Origin: Streptomyces nigrescens
Lineage (GTDB): Bacteria > Actinomycetota > Actinomycetes > Streptomycetales > Streptomycetaceae
NCBI GenBank assembly: GCA_024349765.1
Contig: AP026073.1
Location: 496,001-560,000, forward strand
DNA length: 64,000 nucleotides
Direction of reading: 5' to 3'
Shown: positions 1-7,865 of the stretch, in pieces
How the letters are laid out: each line of letters starts with the position of its first letter
Position numbering within the stretch: the stretch's first letter is position 1
The notes under the pieces: model-generated
What the model was told of the DNA's origin: nothing
Databases searched by the model: none
The model's input: only the letters and a program-made list of their open reading frames with translations
Translations under genes and position numbers: made by a program

Positions 1-329
1 GGGCGCCCGTACGGCCGGACCCTGGGACGGTGGTACACACGGCGGTTCCTCCCCGCGCCGCCGTACCGAGCACCGCCGTACGACGGCGTGCGCCACGGCC
101 CGGGCGCACCCGACCCGCACACGCCCCGCCGGCGGGCCCGACCGCGGACTTCACCGGCGGTGGCGGACGAATCCGGACCAGCACCCTGTCCGGGGACGGA
201 TCGTCCCTTCGCGGACCCTCGCGCCGAGGGTCCGGGAAGATGTGCCAGAGTTGCCACGTCCGGGCTGTGAGCACGTACCGTACGGCGGAGCGGAACTGCC
301 GGGACACCACCGGGGAAGGGGCAGCTGGC
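1..329. other. Intergenic region upstream of the molybdenum hydroxylase operon
   Basis: No convincing gene. An open frame runs in from position 30 in phase with the FAD subunit, but its conceptual product is Arg/Pro-rich and lacks similarity to the N-terminus of this family, so I treat it as leader or promoter DNA. A purine-rich ribosome site lies at 312-321, next to the TTG start at 330. I could not pick a confident promoter. Confidence 0.5.
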
Positions 330-1226
330 TTGACCACGCACGCACCGCACGCGTCGCACACGGTGACGTTGCCGGCCTCGCTCGACGAGGCCGTGGCGGC
401 ACTCACCGCCATGCCCGCCGCCGTGCCCGTCGCGGGCGGCACCGACCTCATGGCGGCGGTCAACGCCGGACTCCTCAGACCCGCGGCCCTGGTGGGCCTG
501 GGCCGGATCAGCGAGATCCGCGGCTGGCAGTACCTGGACGGCCACGCGCTGCTCGGCGCCGGCCTGACCCTCGCCCGTATGGGGCGCCCCGACTTCGCCG
601 CCCTCATCCCCGGCCTGGCCGCCGCCGCGCGCGCGGCCGGTCCCCCGCAGATCCGCAACGCCGGCACCCTCGGCGGCAACATCGTCACCTCCGCCCCCAC
701 GGGCGACACGCTCCCGGTGCTCGCCGCCCTGGAGGCCACCGTGATCATCGCCGGCCCCGGGGGCGCCCGCCGCGAGATCCCGGTCAGCCACCTCCTGGCG
801 GGCCGCGAGATGCTGCACCCCGGCGAACTCGTCGGCTTCGTACGGGTGCCGCTGCTGCACGCCCCGCAGGCCTTCCTCAAGGCCACCGGCCGCACCGGCC
901 CCGGCCGGGCCACCGCGTCGGTGGCGCTGGTCCTCGACCCCGCCCGGCGCGGGGTGCGCTGCGCGGTCGGCGCGGTCGCCGCGATGCCGCTGCGCCCCCT
1001 GGAGGCCGAGCAGTGGGTGGCCTCGCTCATCGACTGGGACGGCGAACGCGGCCTGGTGCCCGAGGCCCTGACGGCCTTCGGGGACTACGTCGCCGCCGCC
1101 TGCATCCCCGACCCGGCCCCGCCGGAGGACGGTTCCGAACCGGCGACCCTGCCGCCGGCCGCGCTGCACCTGCGCCGTACGGTGGCAGCCCTGGCCCGCC
1201 GCGCACTTGGGAGGGCGCTCTCGTGA
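330..1226 (+). CDS. Molybdenum hydroxylase (xanthine/CO dehydrogenase family) FAD-binding subunit
   Basis: 298 aa, the usual size of a CoxM/XdhB-type flavoprotein that passes electrons from the 2Fe-2S clusters of a molybdenum hydroxylase to FAD. The sequence shows the FAD pyrophosphate-binding motif AGGTDLM near residue 36 and the second FAD motif RNAGTLGGNI followed by SAPTGDTLPVL. The TTG at 330 is chosen because GGGGAAGGGG precedes it by 8 nt and the protein then begins at the expected family N-terminus. The stop overlaps the next start (GTGA), so the three subunits are translationally coupled. The substrate cannot be read from the sequence. Confidence 0.88.
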   Translation: MTTHAPHASHTVTLPASLDEAVAALTAMPAAVPVAGGTDLMAAVNAGLLRPAALVGLGRISEIRGWQYLDGHALLGAGLTLARMGRPDFAALIPGLAAAARAAGPPQIRNAGTLGGNIVTSAPTGDTLPVLAALEATVIIAGPGGARREIPVSHLLAGREMLHPGELVGFVRVPLLHAPQAFLKATGRTGPGRATASVALVLDPARRGVRCAVGAVAAMPLRPLEAEQWVASLIDWDGERGLVPEALTAFGDYVAAACIPDPAPPEDGSEPATLPPAALHLRRTVAALARRALGRALS

Positions 1227-3220
1227 GCGAAGACCACCGTCATCCGCAGCAGCCGCACGCCGATCAGGGCTGGCAGCCGCTGCCGCAGGGCGGCGAGTAC
1301 GAGTCCGAGGCCACGGCCTTCGTCCAGCTCCCGGAGGGCTTCACCACCGGGGTCTACGGCGGCCGTACGCCCGGCTACCCCACCCCGGGGGCCGACCCGC
1401 TCGCCGCGCCCGGTCACGGCTACACCCCGCCTGCGTCCTTCACCCCGCACGCGGCCGCGCCGCAGGCCCCCGAAGCGGGCGCCGACCCCGCGGCCACCGG
1501 GCAGTGGACCATGCCGTTCACCGACCAGGCCGGCGGCTACGCCGACCCCTCCACCGGATACGGCGCGCCCGCGCACGACCCCGCCCACCAGGGCGGCTCC
1601 GCGATCTACCAGGGCGCCGCGCCCGAGGCCGCCCGGCCGTGGGGCCCGGACACCGTGGAGTGGCCGGAGGCGGGCAGCGCCGAGGCCGCCGCCTCCTGGA
1701 GCATCCCGGCGGCGGACGACGGACTGGAGGAGTCCGGTGAGTACCTGGTCGACGACGACCGGCTGACCGGCCACCCGGGCCCCGTGGGCCACCCGGGACA
1801 CCAGGGCCTCACGGGCACCAACGGCGCCGGCTACCAGGCCGGCGGCTACCCGGGCTCCGGCGCGTACGAGAGCGCCGCCACCACGGCGGACACCGCCGAC
1901 GCCGCCCGCACCGGCCACTGGAACTTCACCGCCGGCCTGAGCGCCACCAGCGGCGCCCCCGCGACCGCCGAGGAGCCCCAGGAGGCCGCCCCGGCACCCT
2001 CGGCGGACGATCCCTACAGCGGCCACCTGAACGGCGGTTACGCGCCCGGCAACGGCCTCGCGGACCACGGCCGGGCGCCGGGCCACGACCATGTCGCCGG
2101 GCCGGACCCCGCGGCCGCCGGCGCGACCGGCCACTGGTCGCTGCCCGCCGACGCGCTGGCCCAGTGGCCGCCCGCCGCGGAGACGGAGCGGCCGCCGCAC
2201 GACGACGCGGTGACGGACCACCACCACGACGCCGCGGCGGACGCGCCCGCACCCCCGGCCGCCGCCGGCGCCTGGGCGTCCCCCGCGGCCGGCGAACCGG
2301 TCACGCGGCCGGAGCACGACGAACGGCCGGACCACGCCGCACAACAGCCGGAGCACACCGAGGAGTTCACGGCGGCCACGGACGGAGCCGCCCCGGAGCC
2401 GTCCGCCGCGCCCGCTTCGTCGCCTTCGCCGGATGTGCCCGACGAGTCCGCCGGTGCGGAAACGGTCCCCACGGGCGCCGAGGCCCCGGCCGCCCCCGAC
2501 GACCGGCCCGCCCCCGAGGACGCGGCCGCCGCCCCGGGTGACGACGACCCGTCCGGCGCCCCGTCCCCGTCCGCGGACGACCCGGCCCCCCACGACGAAC
2601 ACCCCGCCGCCTCCTACGTGCTGCGCGTCAACGGCATCGACCGCCCGGTCACCGACGCCTGGATCGGCGAATCGCTGCTCTACGTGCTGCGCGAGCGGCT
2701 CGGCCTGGCCGGGGCCAAGGACGGCTGCTCCCAGGGGGAGTGCGGCGCCTGCTCGGTCCAGGTGGACGGGCGGCTGGTGGCCTCCTGCCTGGTGCCCGCC
2801 GCCACCACCGCCGGCAGCGAGGTCCGCACCGTCGAGGGGCTCGCGGAGAACGGCGTGCCCTCCGACGTGCAGCGCGCGCTCGCCGCGTCCGGTGCCGTGC
2901 AGTGCGGCTTCTGCGTACCGGGCATGGCGATGACCGTGCACGACCTCCTGGAGGGCAACCACGCCCCCAACGAACTGCAGACCCGCAAGGCGCTGTGCGG
3001 CAACCTGTGCCGCTGCTCCGGTTACCGGGGCGTGCTGGACGCCGTCGAGGAGGTCGTCAAGGCCCGTGCGGAGGCCGCCGCGGCCGCCTACGGGACGGCG
3101 GACGACGAGACCGGGGCACCCCCGGCGGACACCGCACGCATCCCCCACCAGGCGGGCCCCGCCGACCCCACGGGCCCCGCCCCGCACGACCAGGATCCGC
3201 ACCCGGGAGGCACGGCATGA
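1223..3220 (+). CDS. Molybdenum hydroxylase 2Fe-2S subunit with long disordered N-terminal extension
   Basis: 665 aa, against about 160-200 for a normal CoxS-type subunit. The C-terminal part (about 464-620) is a standard two-cluster domain: plant-ferredoxin cluster Cys502, Cys507, Cys510 and Cys522, and the second cluster Cys561, Cys564, Cys596 and Cys598 (CGFC ... CxxxCRC). Residues 1-460 are low-complexity, rich in Ala, Pro, Gly, Asp, Glu and His, and carry a recurring Trp motif (TGQW near 91, TGHW near 229 and near 302). The tail after about 620 is also low-complexity. GTG start in a GTGA overlap with the FAD subunit; the stop overlaps the Mo subunit (ATGA). The extension is in frame with uniform codon bias, so it looks genuinely translated; its role is unknown. 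Confidence 0.85.
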   Translation: MSEDHRHPQQPHADQGWQPLPQGGEYESEATAFVQLPEGFTTGVYGGRTPGYPTPGADPLAAPGHGYTPPASFTPHAAAPQAPEAGADPAATGQWTMPFTDQAGGYADPSTGYGAPAHDPAHQGGSAIYQGAAPEAARPWGPDTVEWPEAGSAEAAASWSIPAADDGLEESGEYLVDDDRLTGHPGPVGHPGHQGLTGTNGAGYQAGGYPGSGAYESAATTADTADAARTGHWNFTAGLSATSGAPATAEEPQEAAPAPSADDPYSGHLNGGYAPGNGLADHGRAPGHDHVAGPDPAAAGATGHWSLPADALAQWPPAAETERPPHDDAVTDHHHDAAADAPAPPAAAGAWASPAAGEPVTRPEHDERPDHAAQQPEHTEEFTAATDGAAPEPSAAPASSPSPDVPDESAGAETVPTGAEAPAAPDDRPAPEDAAAAPGDDDPSGAPSPSADDPAPHDEHPAASYVLRVNGIDRPVTDAWIGESLLYVLRERLGLAGAKDGCSQGECGACSVQVDGRLVASCLVPAATTAGSEVRTVEGLAENGVPSDVQRALAASGAVQCGFCVPGMAMTVHDLLEGNHAPNELQTRKALCGNLCRCSGYRGVLDAVEEVVKARAEAAAAAYGTADDETGAPPADTARIPHQAGPADPTGPAPHDQDPHPGGTA

Positions 3221-5547
3221 CCGGAACGTCCGAGGGCGCCGGAGCCGTCACCGCGACCCCCGCCGCGGGCGTCGAGCTGCCCGACGAGACGCCGCTGCGC
3301 GGCCTGGGCGTCTCCCTGCCGTCCGCCGACGCGGCGGCGAAGACCGAGGGCACCTTCCCGTACGCGGCCGACCTGTGGGCCGAGGGCCTGCTGTGGGCGG
3401 CCGTGCTGCGCTCCCCGCACCCGCGCGCCCGGATCCTGTCCGTCGACACCAAGCACGCGGCCGAGATGCCCGGCGTCCGCGTCGTCGTCACGCACGAGGA
3501 CGTGCCCGGGGACGCCGGCCACGGCCGGGGCACCGCCGACCGCCCGGTGTTCGCCAAGGACGAGGTCCGCCACCACGGCGAGCCGATCGCCGCGGTGGCC
3601 GCCGACCACCCCGACACGGCGCGGCTGGCCGCTGCCGCCATCGCCGTCGAGTACGAGGTCCTGGAGCCGGTCACCGACCCCCAGCTCGCCTTCGAGGCCG
3701 AGCCGCTGCACCCCGACGGCAACCTCATCCGGCACATCCCGCTCCGCTTCGGTGACGCCGACGCCGTGGGCGAGGTGATGGTCGAGGGCCTCTACCGGAT
3801 CGGCCGCCAGGACCCGGCCCCCATCGGGGCCGAGGCCGGACTCGCGGTGCCCCGCCCCGACGGCGGCGTGGAGATCTACACCGCCTCCACGGACCCGCAC
3901 ACCGACCGCGACCTGGCCGCCGCCTCCTTCGGCCTGACCCCCGACCAGGTCAAGGTCGTGGTGACCGGCGTCCCCGGCGCCACCGCCGACCGCGAGGACC
4001 CCGGCATCCAGCTCCCGCTCGGTCTGCTGGCGCTGCGCACCGGCTGCCCCGTCAAACTGGCCGCCACCCGCGAGGAGTCCTTCCTCGCGCACGCCCACCG
4101 CCACCCCACGCTGCTGCGCTACCGCCACCACGCGGACGCCGACGGCCGGCTGGTCAAGGTCGAGGCGCAGATCCTGATGGATGCCGGGGCGTACGCGGAC
4201 ACCTCCGCCGACGCGCTGGCCGCCGCCGTCTCCTTCGCCTGCGGCCCGTACGTCGTCCCGCACGCGGTCGTCGACGGCTGGGCGGTGCGCACCAACAACC
4301 CGCCGTCCGGCCACGTCCGCGGCGAGGGCGCGATGCAGGTCTGCGCCGCCTACGAGGGCCAGATGGACAAGCTCGCCGCCCGGCTGGGCCTGGAGCCGCA
4401 CGAGATCCGGCTCCGCAACGTCATGGCCACCGGCGATCTGCTCCCCACGGGCCAGACGGTGACCTGCCCCGCCCCGGTGGCCGAGCTCCTGCTCGCCGTC
4501 AAGGAGGCGCCGCTGCCCGAACTGCCCAAGGACACCCCCGAAGCGGAATGGCTGCTGCCGGGCGGGCCCGAGGGCGCGGGCGAACCGGGCGCGGTGCGCC
4601 GCGGCGTCGGCTACGCACTGGGCATGGTGCACATGCTCGGCGCGGAGGGCACCGACGAGGTCTCCACCGCCACCGTCAAGGTCAGCGGCTCGGTCGCGAC
4701 CGTCATCTGCGCCGCCGTGGAGACCGGTTCGGGCTTCTCCACCCTGGCCCGGCAGATCGTCCAGGAGACCCTCGGGGTCGACGAGGTGCACGTCGCCGGC
4801 GTCGACACCGACCAGCCCCCGGCCGGCCCGGCCTGCCACGGCCGCCACACCTGGGTCTCCGGCGGCGCCGTCGAGCGGGCCGCCAAGATGGTCCGCACCC
4901 AGCTCCTCCAGCCGCTGGCCCACAAGTTCGGCATGTCCACCGAGCTCCTCCAGATCAGCGACGGCAAGATCACCTCGTACGACGGCGTGCTCAGCACCAC
5001 CGTCGCCGAGGCCCTGGACGGCAAGGAGCTCTGGGCCACCGCCCAGTGCCGCCCGCACCCCACCGAGCCGCTCGACGACAGCGGCCAGGGCGACGCGTTC
5101 GTGGGCCTGGCGTTCTGCGCGATCCGCTGCGTCGCCGACGTCGACATCGAACTGGGCACCATCAGGGTCGTCGAGATGACCGTCGCCCAGGACGTCGGCC
5201 GGATCCTCAACCCCGCCCAGCTGCGGGCCCGCATCGAGGCGGGCGTCACCCAGGGCCTGGGCGCCGCCCTGATGGAGAACCTCCGCACCACCCGCGGCGA
5301 GGTCCGCCACCCCGACCTGACCGGCTACGCCCTGCCGACCGCGCTCGACGCCCCCGACATCCGCATCGTCAAACTCGTCGAGGAACGCGACGTGGTCGCC
5401 CCCTTCGGCGCCAAGCCCGCCAGCGCCGTCCCGGTCGTCACCTCCCCGGCCGCCGTGGCCTCCGCGGTCCGCGCCGCCACCGGCCGCCCCATCGGCCGCC
5501 TGCCCATCCGCCCCCAGGCGGCGGTCGCCCAGGTGATCCAGCAGTAA
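3217..5547 (+). CDS. Molybdenum hydroxylase molybdopterin-binding large subunit, motifs degenerate
   Basis: 776 aa, normal length for a CoxL/XdhA-type Mo subunit. It has the N-terminal a/b hammerhead domain (GTFPYAADL, LRSPHPRARIL) and the Mo-cofactor-binding domains. Canonical signatures are altered: where the family usually reads GGxFGGK the protein has GATADREDPG (254-263), the RGFGxPQ loop reads RGEGAMQ (368-374), and the C-terminal GVGE motif carrying the catalytic Glu reads FGAKP (730-734). The rest aligns well over the full length and the frame is intact, so it is not an ordinary pseudogene. It may be a divergent clade or a subunit with altered or lost hydroxylase activity. Last gene of the operon. 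Confidence 0.82.
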   Translation: MTGTSEGAGAVTATPAAGVELPDETPLRGLGVSLPSADAAAKTEGTFPYAADLWAEGLLWAAVLRSPHPRARILSVDTKHAAEMPGVRVVVTHEDVPGDAGHGRGTADRPVFAKDEVRHHGEPIAAVAADHPDTARLAAAAIAVEYEVLEPVTDPQLAFEAEPLHPDGNLIRHIPLRFGDADAVGEVMVEGLYRIGRQDPAPIGAEAGLAVPRPDGGVEIYTASTDPHTDRDLAAASFGLTPDQVKVVVTGVPGATADREDPGIQLPLGLLALRTGCPVKLAATREESFLAHAHRHPTLLRYRHHADADGRLVKVEAQILMDAGAYADTSADALAAAVSFACGPYVVPHAVVDGWAVRTNNPPSGHVRGEGAMQVCAAYEGQMDKLAARLGLEPHEIRLRNVMATGDLLPTGQTVTCPAPVAELLLAVKEAPLPELPKDTPEAEWLLPGGPEGAGEPGAVRRGVGYALGMVHMLGAEGTDEVSTATVKVSGSVATVICAAVETGSGFSTLARQIVQETLGVDEVHVAGVDTDQPPAGPACHGRHTWVSGGAVERAAKMVRTQLLQPLAHKFGMSTELLQISDGKITSYDGVLSTTVAEALDGKELWATAQCRPHPTEPLDDSGQGDAFVGLAFCAIRCVADVDIELGTIRVVEMTVAQDVGRILNPAQLRARIEAGVTQGLGAALMENLRTTRGEVRHPDLTGYALPTALDAPDIRIVKLVEERDVVAPFGAKPASAVPVVTSPAAVASAVRAATGRPIGRLPIRPQAAVAQVIQQ

Positions 5548-5559
5548 CCGCCCACACGA

Positions 5560-5591
5560 AAGCGGCCCGCCACACAGGTGGCGGGCCGCTT
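5560..5591. terminator. Strong hairpin terminator after the molybdenum hydroxylase operon
   Basis: Perfect 14-bp inverted repeat (5560-5573 with 5578-5591) and a 4-nt ACAG loop, 13 nt after the stop codon. It lies between the plus-strand operon and the minus-strand tRNA-Cys, so it may serve both directions. Confidence 0.8.
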
Positions 5592-5604
5592 CGCTGTCAC
5601 TCGG

Positions 5605-5676
5605 AGGCCGTGGCGGGATTCGAACCCACGTAACTCGCTTTGCAGGCGAGCCCCTGAACCACTCGGGCACACGGCC
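5605..5676 (-). tRNA. tRNA-Cys (GCA)
   Basis: Cloverleaf read on the minus strand: 7-bp acceptor GGCCGTG/CACGGCC, anticodon stem CTCGC/GCGAG with loop CTGCAAA giving anticodon GCA, T-arm GTGGG-TTCGAAT-CCCGC and discriminator U73, typical of bacterial tRNA-Cys. The 3' CCA is not fully encoded. Confidence 0.95.
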
Positions 5677-5751
5677 GGGTTGCGGTGTGCTCCCGACTCT
5701 AGGCCGCGGGGCGGGGGGCCCGGCAAGGGTGCGGGGCGGGCTGCCACGAGG

Positions 5752-5808
5752 CTGCAACACGGCGCAACACGGCGCAACACGGGGCGACAGACGGGGCGAC
5801 AGACGGGG
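5752..5808. repeat. Short tandem repeats between tRNA-Cys and the secreted protein gene
   Basis: Three near-perfect copies of the 10-mer GCAACACGGC followed by two copies of a 13-mer CGACAGACGGGGC, ending just 3' of the minus-strand gene that stops at 5814. Simple local duplications; see also the other gene-end repeats in this window. Confidence 0.7.
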
Positions 5809-5813
5809 TGCGG

Positions 5814-7412
5814 TCAGGTGGGCGGGGCGGTGTCCCGTACGGCCACCAGGCCGTTGAAGACGCCGACGTAGGCGGTGCCGTCCGGGCCGAGGGTGATCGG
5901 GGCCCAGTTGTTGTCGTACAGCGGGCCGGTGCCGGTCAGTTGCTTCCAGCGGGTGGTGCCGGTGCGGAAGTCGATCGCGGTCAGGTACCAGGCGTCGATG
6001 CCCAGCCGGTTGGGGTCCTTGGTGTAGTGGTACAGCAGCCCGTTGGCGGTGGACAGCTTGGCCACGGTGGACGGCGAGCGTTCCGCGCTCTCCCAGACGG
6101 TGTCGCAGCCGCTGCCGTCCGGCCGGATGTCGACCCGGGTGATGCCCCCGACCACCGACCTGCCCAGGACCAGCGAGGTGACGTTCTCGTAGCCGTAGTT
6201 GTTCTCGACGACCAGGCTGTTGCCGTAGCCGATGAGGGAGTTGTCCGTGGTGGAGGCGCCGGCGGCGAACACCGGGACCTTGCAGACCAGGCGGCCGGCG
6301 TCCGGGCCGGTGCGCCGGTAGACCAGCACGTTCATCCGGTCGTCGGCGTTGTCGGTGATCGCCACGTACGGGTGGGCGGCGTCGCCGAGGAGGGTCGGGG
6401 TGGTACCGGAGCCCTGGTTCACGGACCCGGGCTTGCCGCCCGTACCGCGGTCGTAGGTGCGCCGCCACTGGATCCGCGGGGTGCCGCCGGCGTCCGCGCG
6501 CAGGCTGTAGAGGGCGTGGTCGGAGACGACGGAGACGCCGTCCTCGGCCGCCGAGAAGCTGTTCTGGATCTCCTCGCCCGCCAGTTGGACGGCCCGTACG
6601 GTGCCGTTCCCCGGGGCGATGGTGCCGATCCGCCCCTTACGGGTCACCCACCAGATCCGGCCGTCCCAGTCGGGCTGCACGGACGTCACCGGGTCGCACT
6701 CACCGCGCGGGAAGAGGTTGGTCCAGCCGACGCAGTCGTGCGGCACGTACGGGGTGAGGTCCCAGTCGTCGTCCAGGGCGAAGCGCCAGCTGCCGTCGGC
6801 GGCCCGGGCGTGGGACAGCCGCAGCACGTGCTGCCGGGAGTCGGCCAGCACGACCCGGTCCTCGTTGTCGAGGTAGAAGTAGGCGCCGCCCGAGGTGTCC
6901 TTGAAGATCTTCGAGAAGTCGAGCCGGGTGATCGCCTCGACGGTGGACGGACGCTGCGGCAGCGCGTACTCGGCGAGCGTCTCCAGGGACGTGGGGTCCA
7001 GCAGCTTGAGCCGGAACCCCTGGAAGGTGCCGCACACCGTCAGGATCCGGCCACCCGAGTCGAACGTCACCGTCGCGCACTCACCGCCGAGCGCGGCCAT
7101 CTTCTCGCTGCGCACGGCGGGCCGGGCGCCGAGCGGACCGGGGAACGGATGGGTGTCACTGCTGGCCCCGTCCCCGTGCATACCGGCCCGCCCGTTGGGT
7201 GCCAGAAACGGATGCTGCGGCGGTGCCTGCCCCGCGGGCAACGGCTCGGCGACGGCCGGCGCCCCTTCGTACTCCGGCACCAGCCGGTGACCGGGAGCGG
7301 GCGGTATCGGAGCGGCGGAGGCCGATCCCACCGAGGGCGGAAGCGCGAGTAACAGGGCCGCGAGCACGGCCGCCGTACGCACCGCGCGAGCCCCAACAAG
7401 CCGATGTCGCAT
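5814..7412 (-). CDS. Secreted protein, probable beta-propeller
   Basis: 532 aa. The N-terminus is a Sec signal peptide (MRHRLVGARAVRTAAVLAAL, hydrophobic core, SASA-AP cleavage region near residue 35). The mature part has repeated strand-rich units with motifs such as FDSGGRILTVCGT, YVAITDNADD and GTAYVGVFNGLVAVR, resembling PQQ-like or quinoprotein-type propeller blades. I see no catalytic motif. The ATG at 7412 has a GGAGAAGGAAC ribosome site; an in-frame GTG at 7439 would add nine residues ahead of the signal. Exact family not recognised. Confidence 0.72.
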   Translation of the reverse strand: MRHRLVGARAVRTAAVLAALLLALPPSVGSASAAPIPPAPGHRLVPEYEGAPAVAEPLPAGQAPPQHPFLAPNGRAGMHGDGASSDTHPFPGPLGARPAVRSEKMAALGGECATVTFDSGGRILTVCGTFQGFRLKLLDPTSLETLAEYALPQRPSTVEAITRLDFSKIFKDTSGGAYFYLDNEDRVVLADSRQHVLRLSHARAADGSWRFALDDDWDLTPYVPHDCVGWTNLFPRGECDPVTSVQPDWDGRIWWVTRKGRIGTIAPGNGTVRAVQLAGEEIQNSFSAAEDGVSVVSDHALYSLRADAGGTPRIQWRRTYDRGTGGKPGSVNQGSGTTPTLLGDAAHPYVAITDNADDRMNVLVYRRTGPDAGRLVCKVPVFAAGASTTDNSLIGYGNSLVVENNYGYENVTSLVLGRSVVGGITRVDIRPDGSGCDTVWESAERSPSTVAKLSTANGLLYHYTKDPNRLGIDAWYLTAIDFRTGTTRWKQLTGTGPLYDNNWAPITLGPDGTAYVGVFNGLVAVRDTAPPT

Positions 7413-7602
7413 AGGAGTTCCTTCTCCGTCCTTGGGCAACGGCGGCCGAGGCTAAAGGGGGTCGCCGGAGGAGTCCATGGCTGCCGGCCCCCCGCCACGC
7501 ACTGTTCACACCCCACGTACGCGGCCGCGGCGCGGCCCGTGAGGGCGCACGCGGCCAGGTGACTGCGTGTGGAAAAGGTCACAGTCACCGGAGGGGCCCC
7601 GG

Positions 7603-7808
7603 GCCCGCCCCCACGAAAACCTCCCACCCACGGGAGGGGCCGGACCGGAGGACGAAGTCCGGAGGGGCGGCACCGCACCCGGAAACACCACGCCCGCCGC
7701 CAGGCGTAACGGCGACCAGGCCCCGCGGCGGGACGGCCGACAACGTACGCGGCGCCGACAAGCGCACAACGACGAGCACCCCCACGGCGGGACGGCCGAC
7801 AACGTGGG
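7603..7808 (+). repeat. Structured intergenic repeat, copy A (plus orientation)
   Basis: Shares an ordered set of blocks with two copies at 59211-59363 and 59401-59588: C-rich start, CGGGAGGGG, a hairpin (CCGGAC 7640-7645 with GTCCGG 7657-7662), CACCGCACCC, then a second hairpin CCCGCCGC/GCGGCGGG (7693-7700 with 7725-7732) enclosing AGGCGTAACGGCG, then GGGACGGCCGACAACGT. The last block is duplicated near 7785-7805. It sits directly 5' of the helicase gene. No coding capacity is evident. Could be a conserved RNA element or a small non-autonomous mobile repeat. Confidence 0.72.
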
Positions 7809-7865
7809 AGCACCCCCCGGTACGCTGGCGCGGTTGCCGAGAGCCGAGTTCAGCCGACGGAGACC

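Noticed and set aside
30..329. N-terminal extension of the FAD subunit back to position 30
   Set aside because: Arg/Pro-rich, no family similarity, and a good ribosome site precedes the TTG at 330.
3088..6468. Very long minus-strand open frame opposite the Mo subunit and across the tRNA
   Set aside because: It runs antisense through a well-supported gene, a terminator and a tRNA; its product is low-complexity and lacks domains. High GC at third positions creates such shadows.
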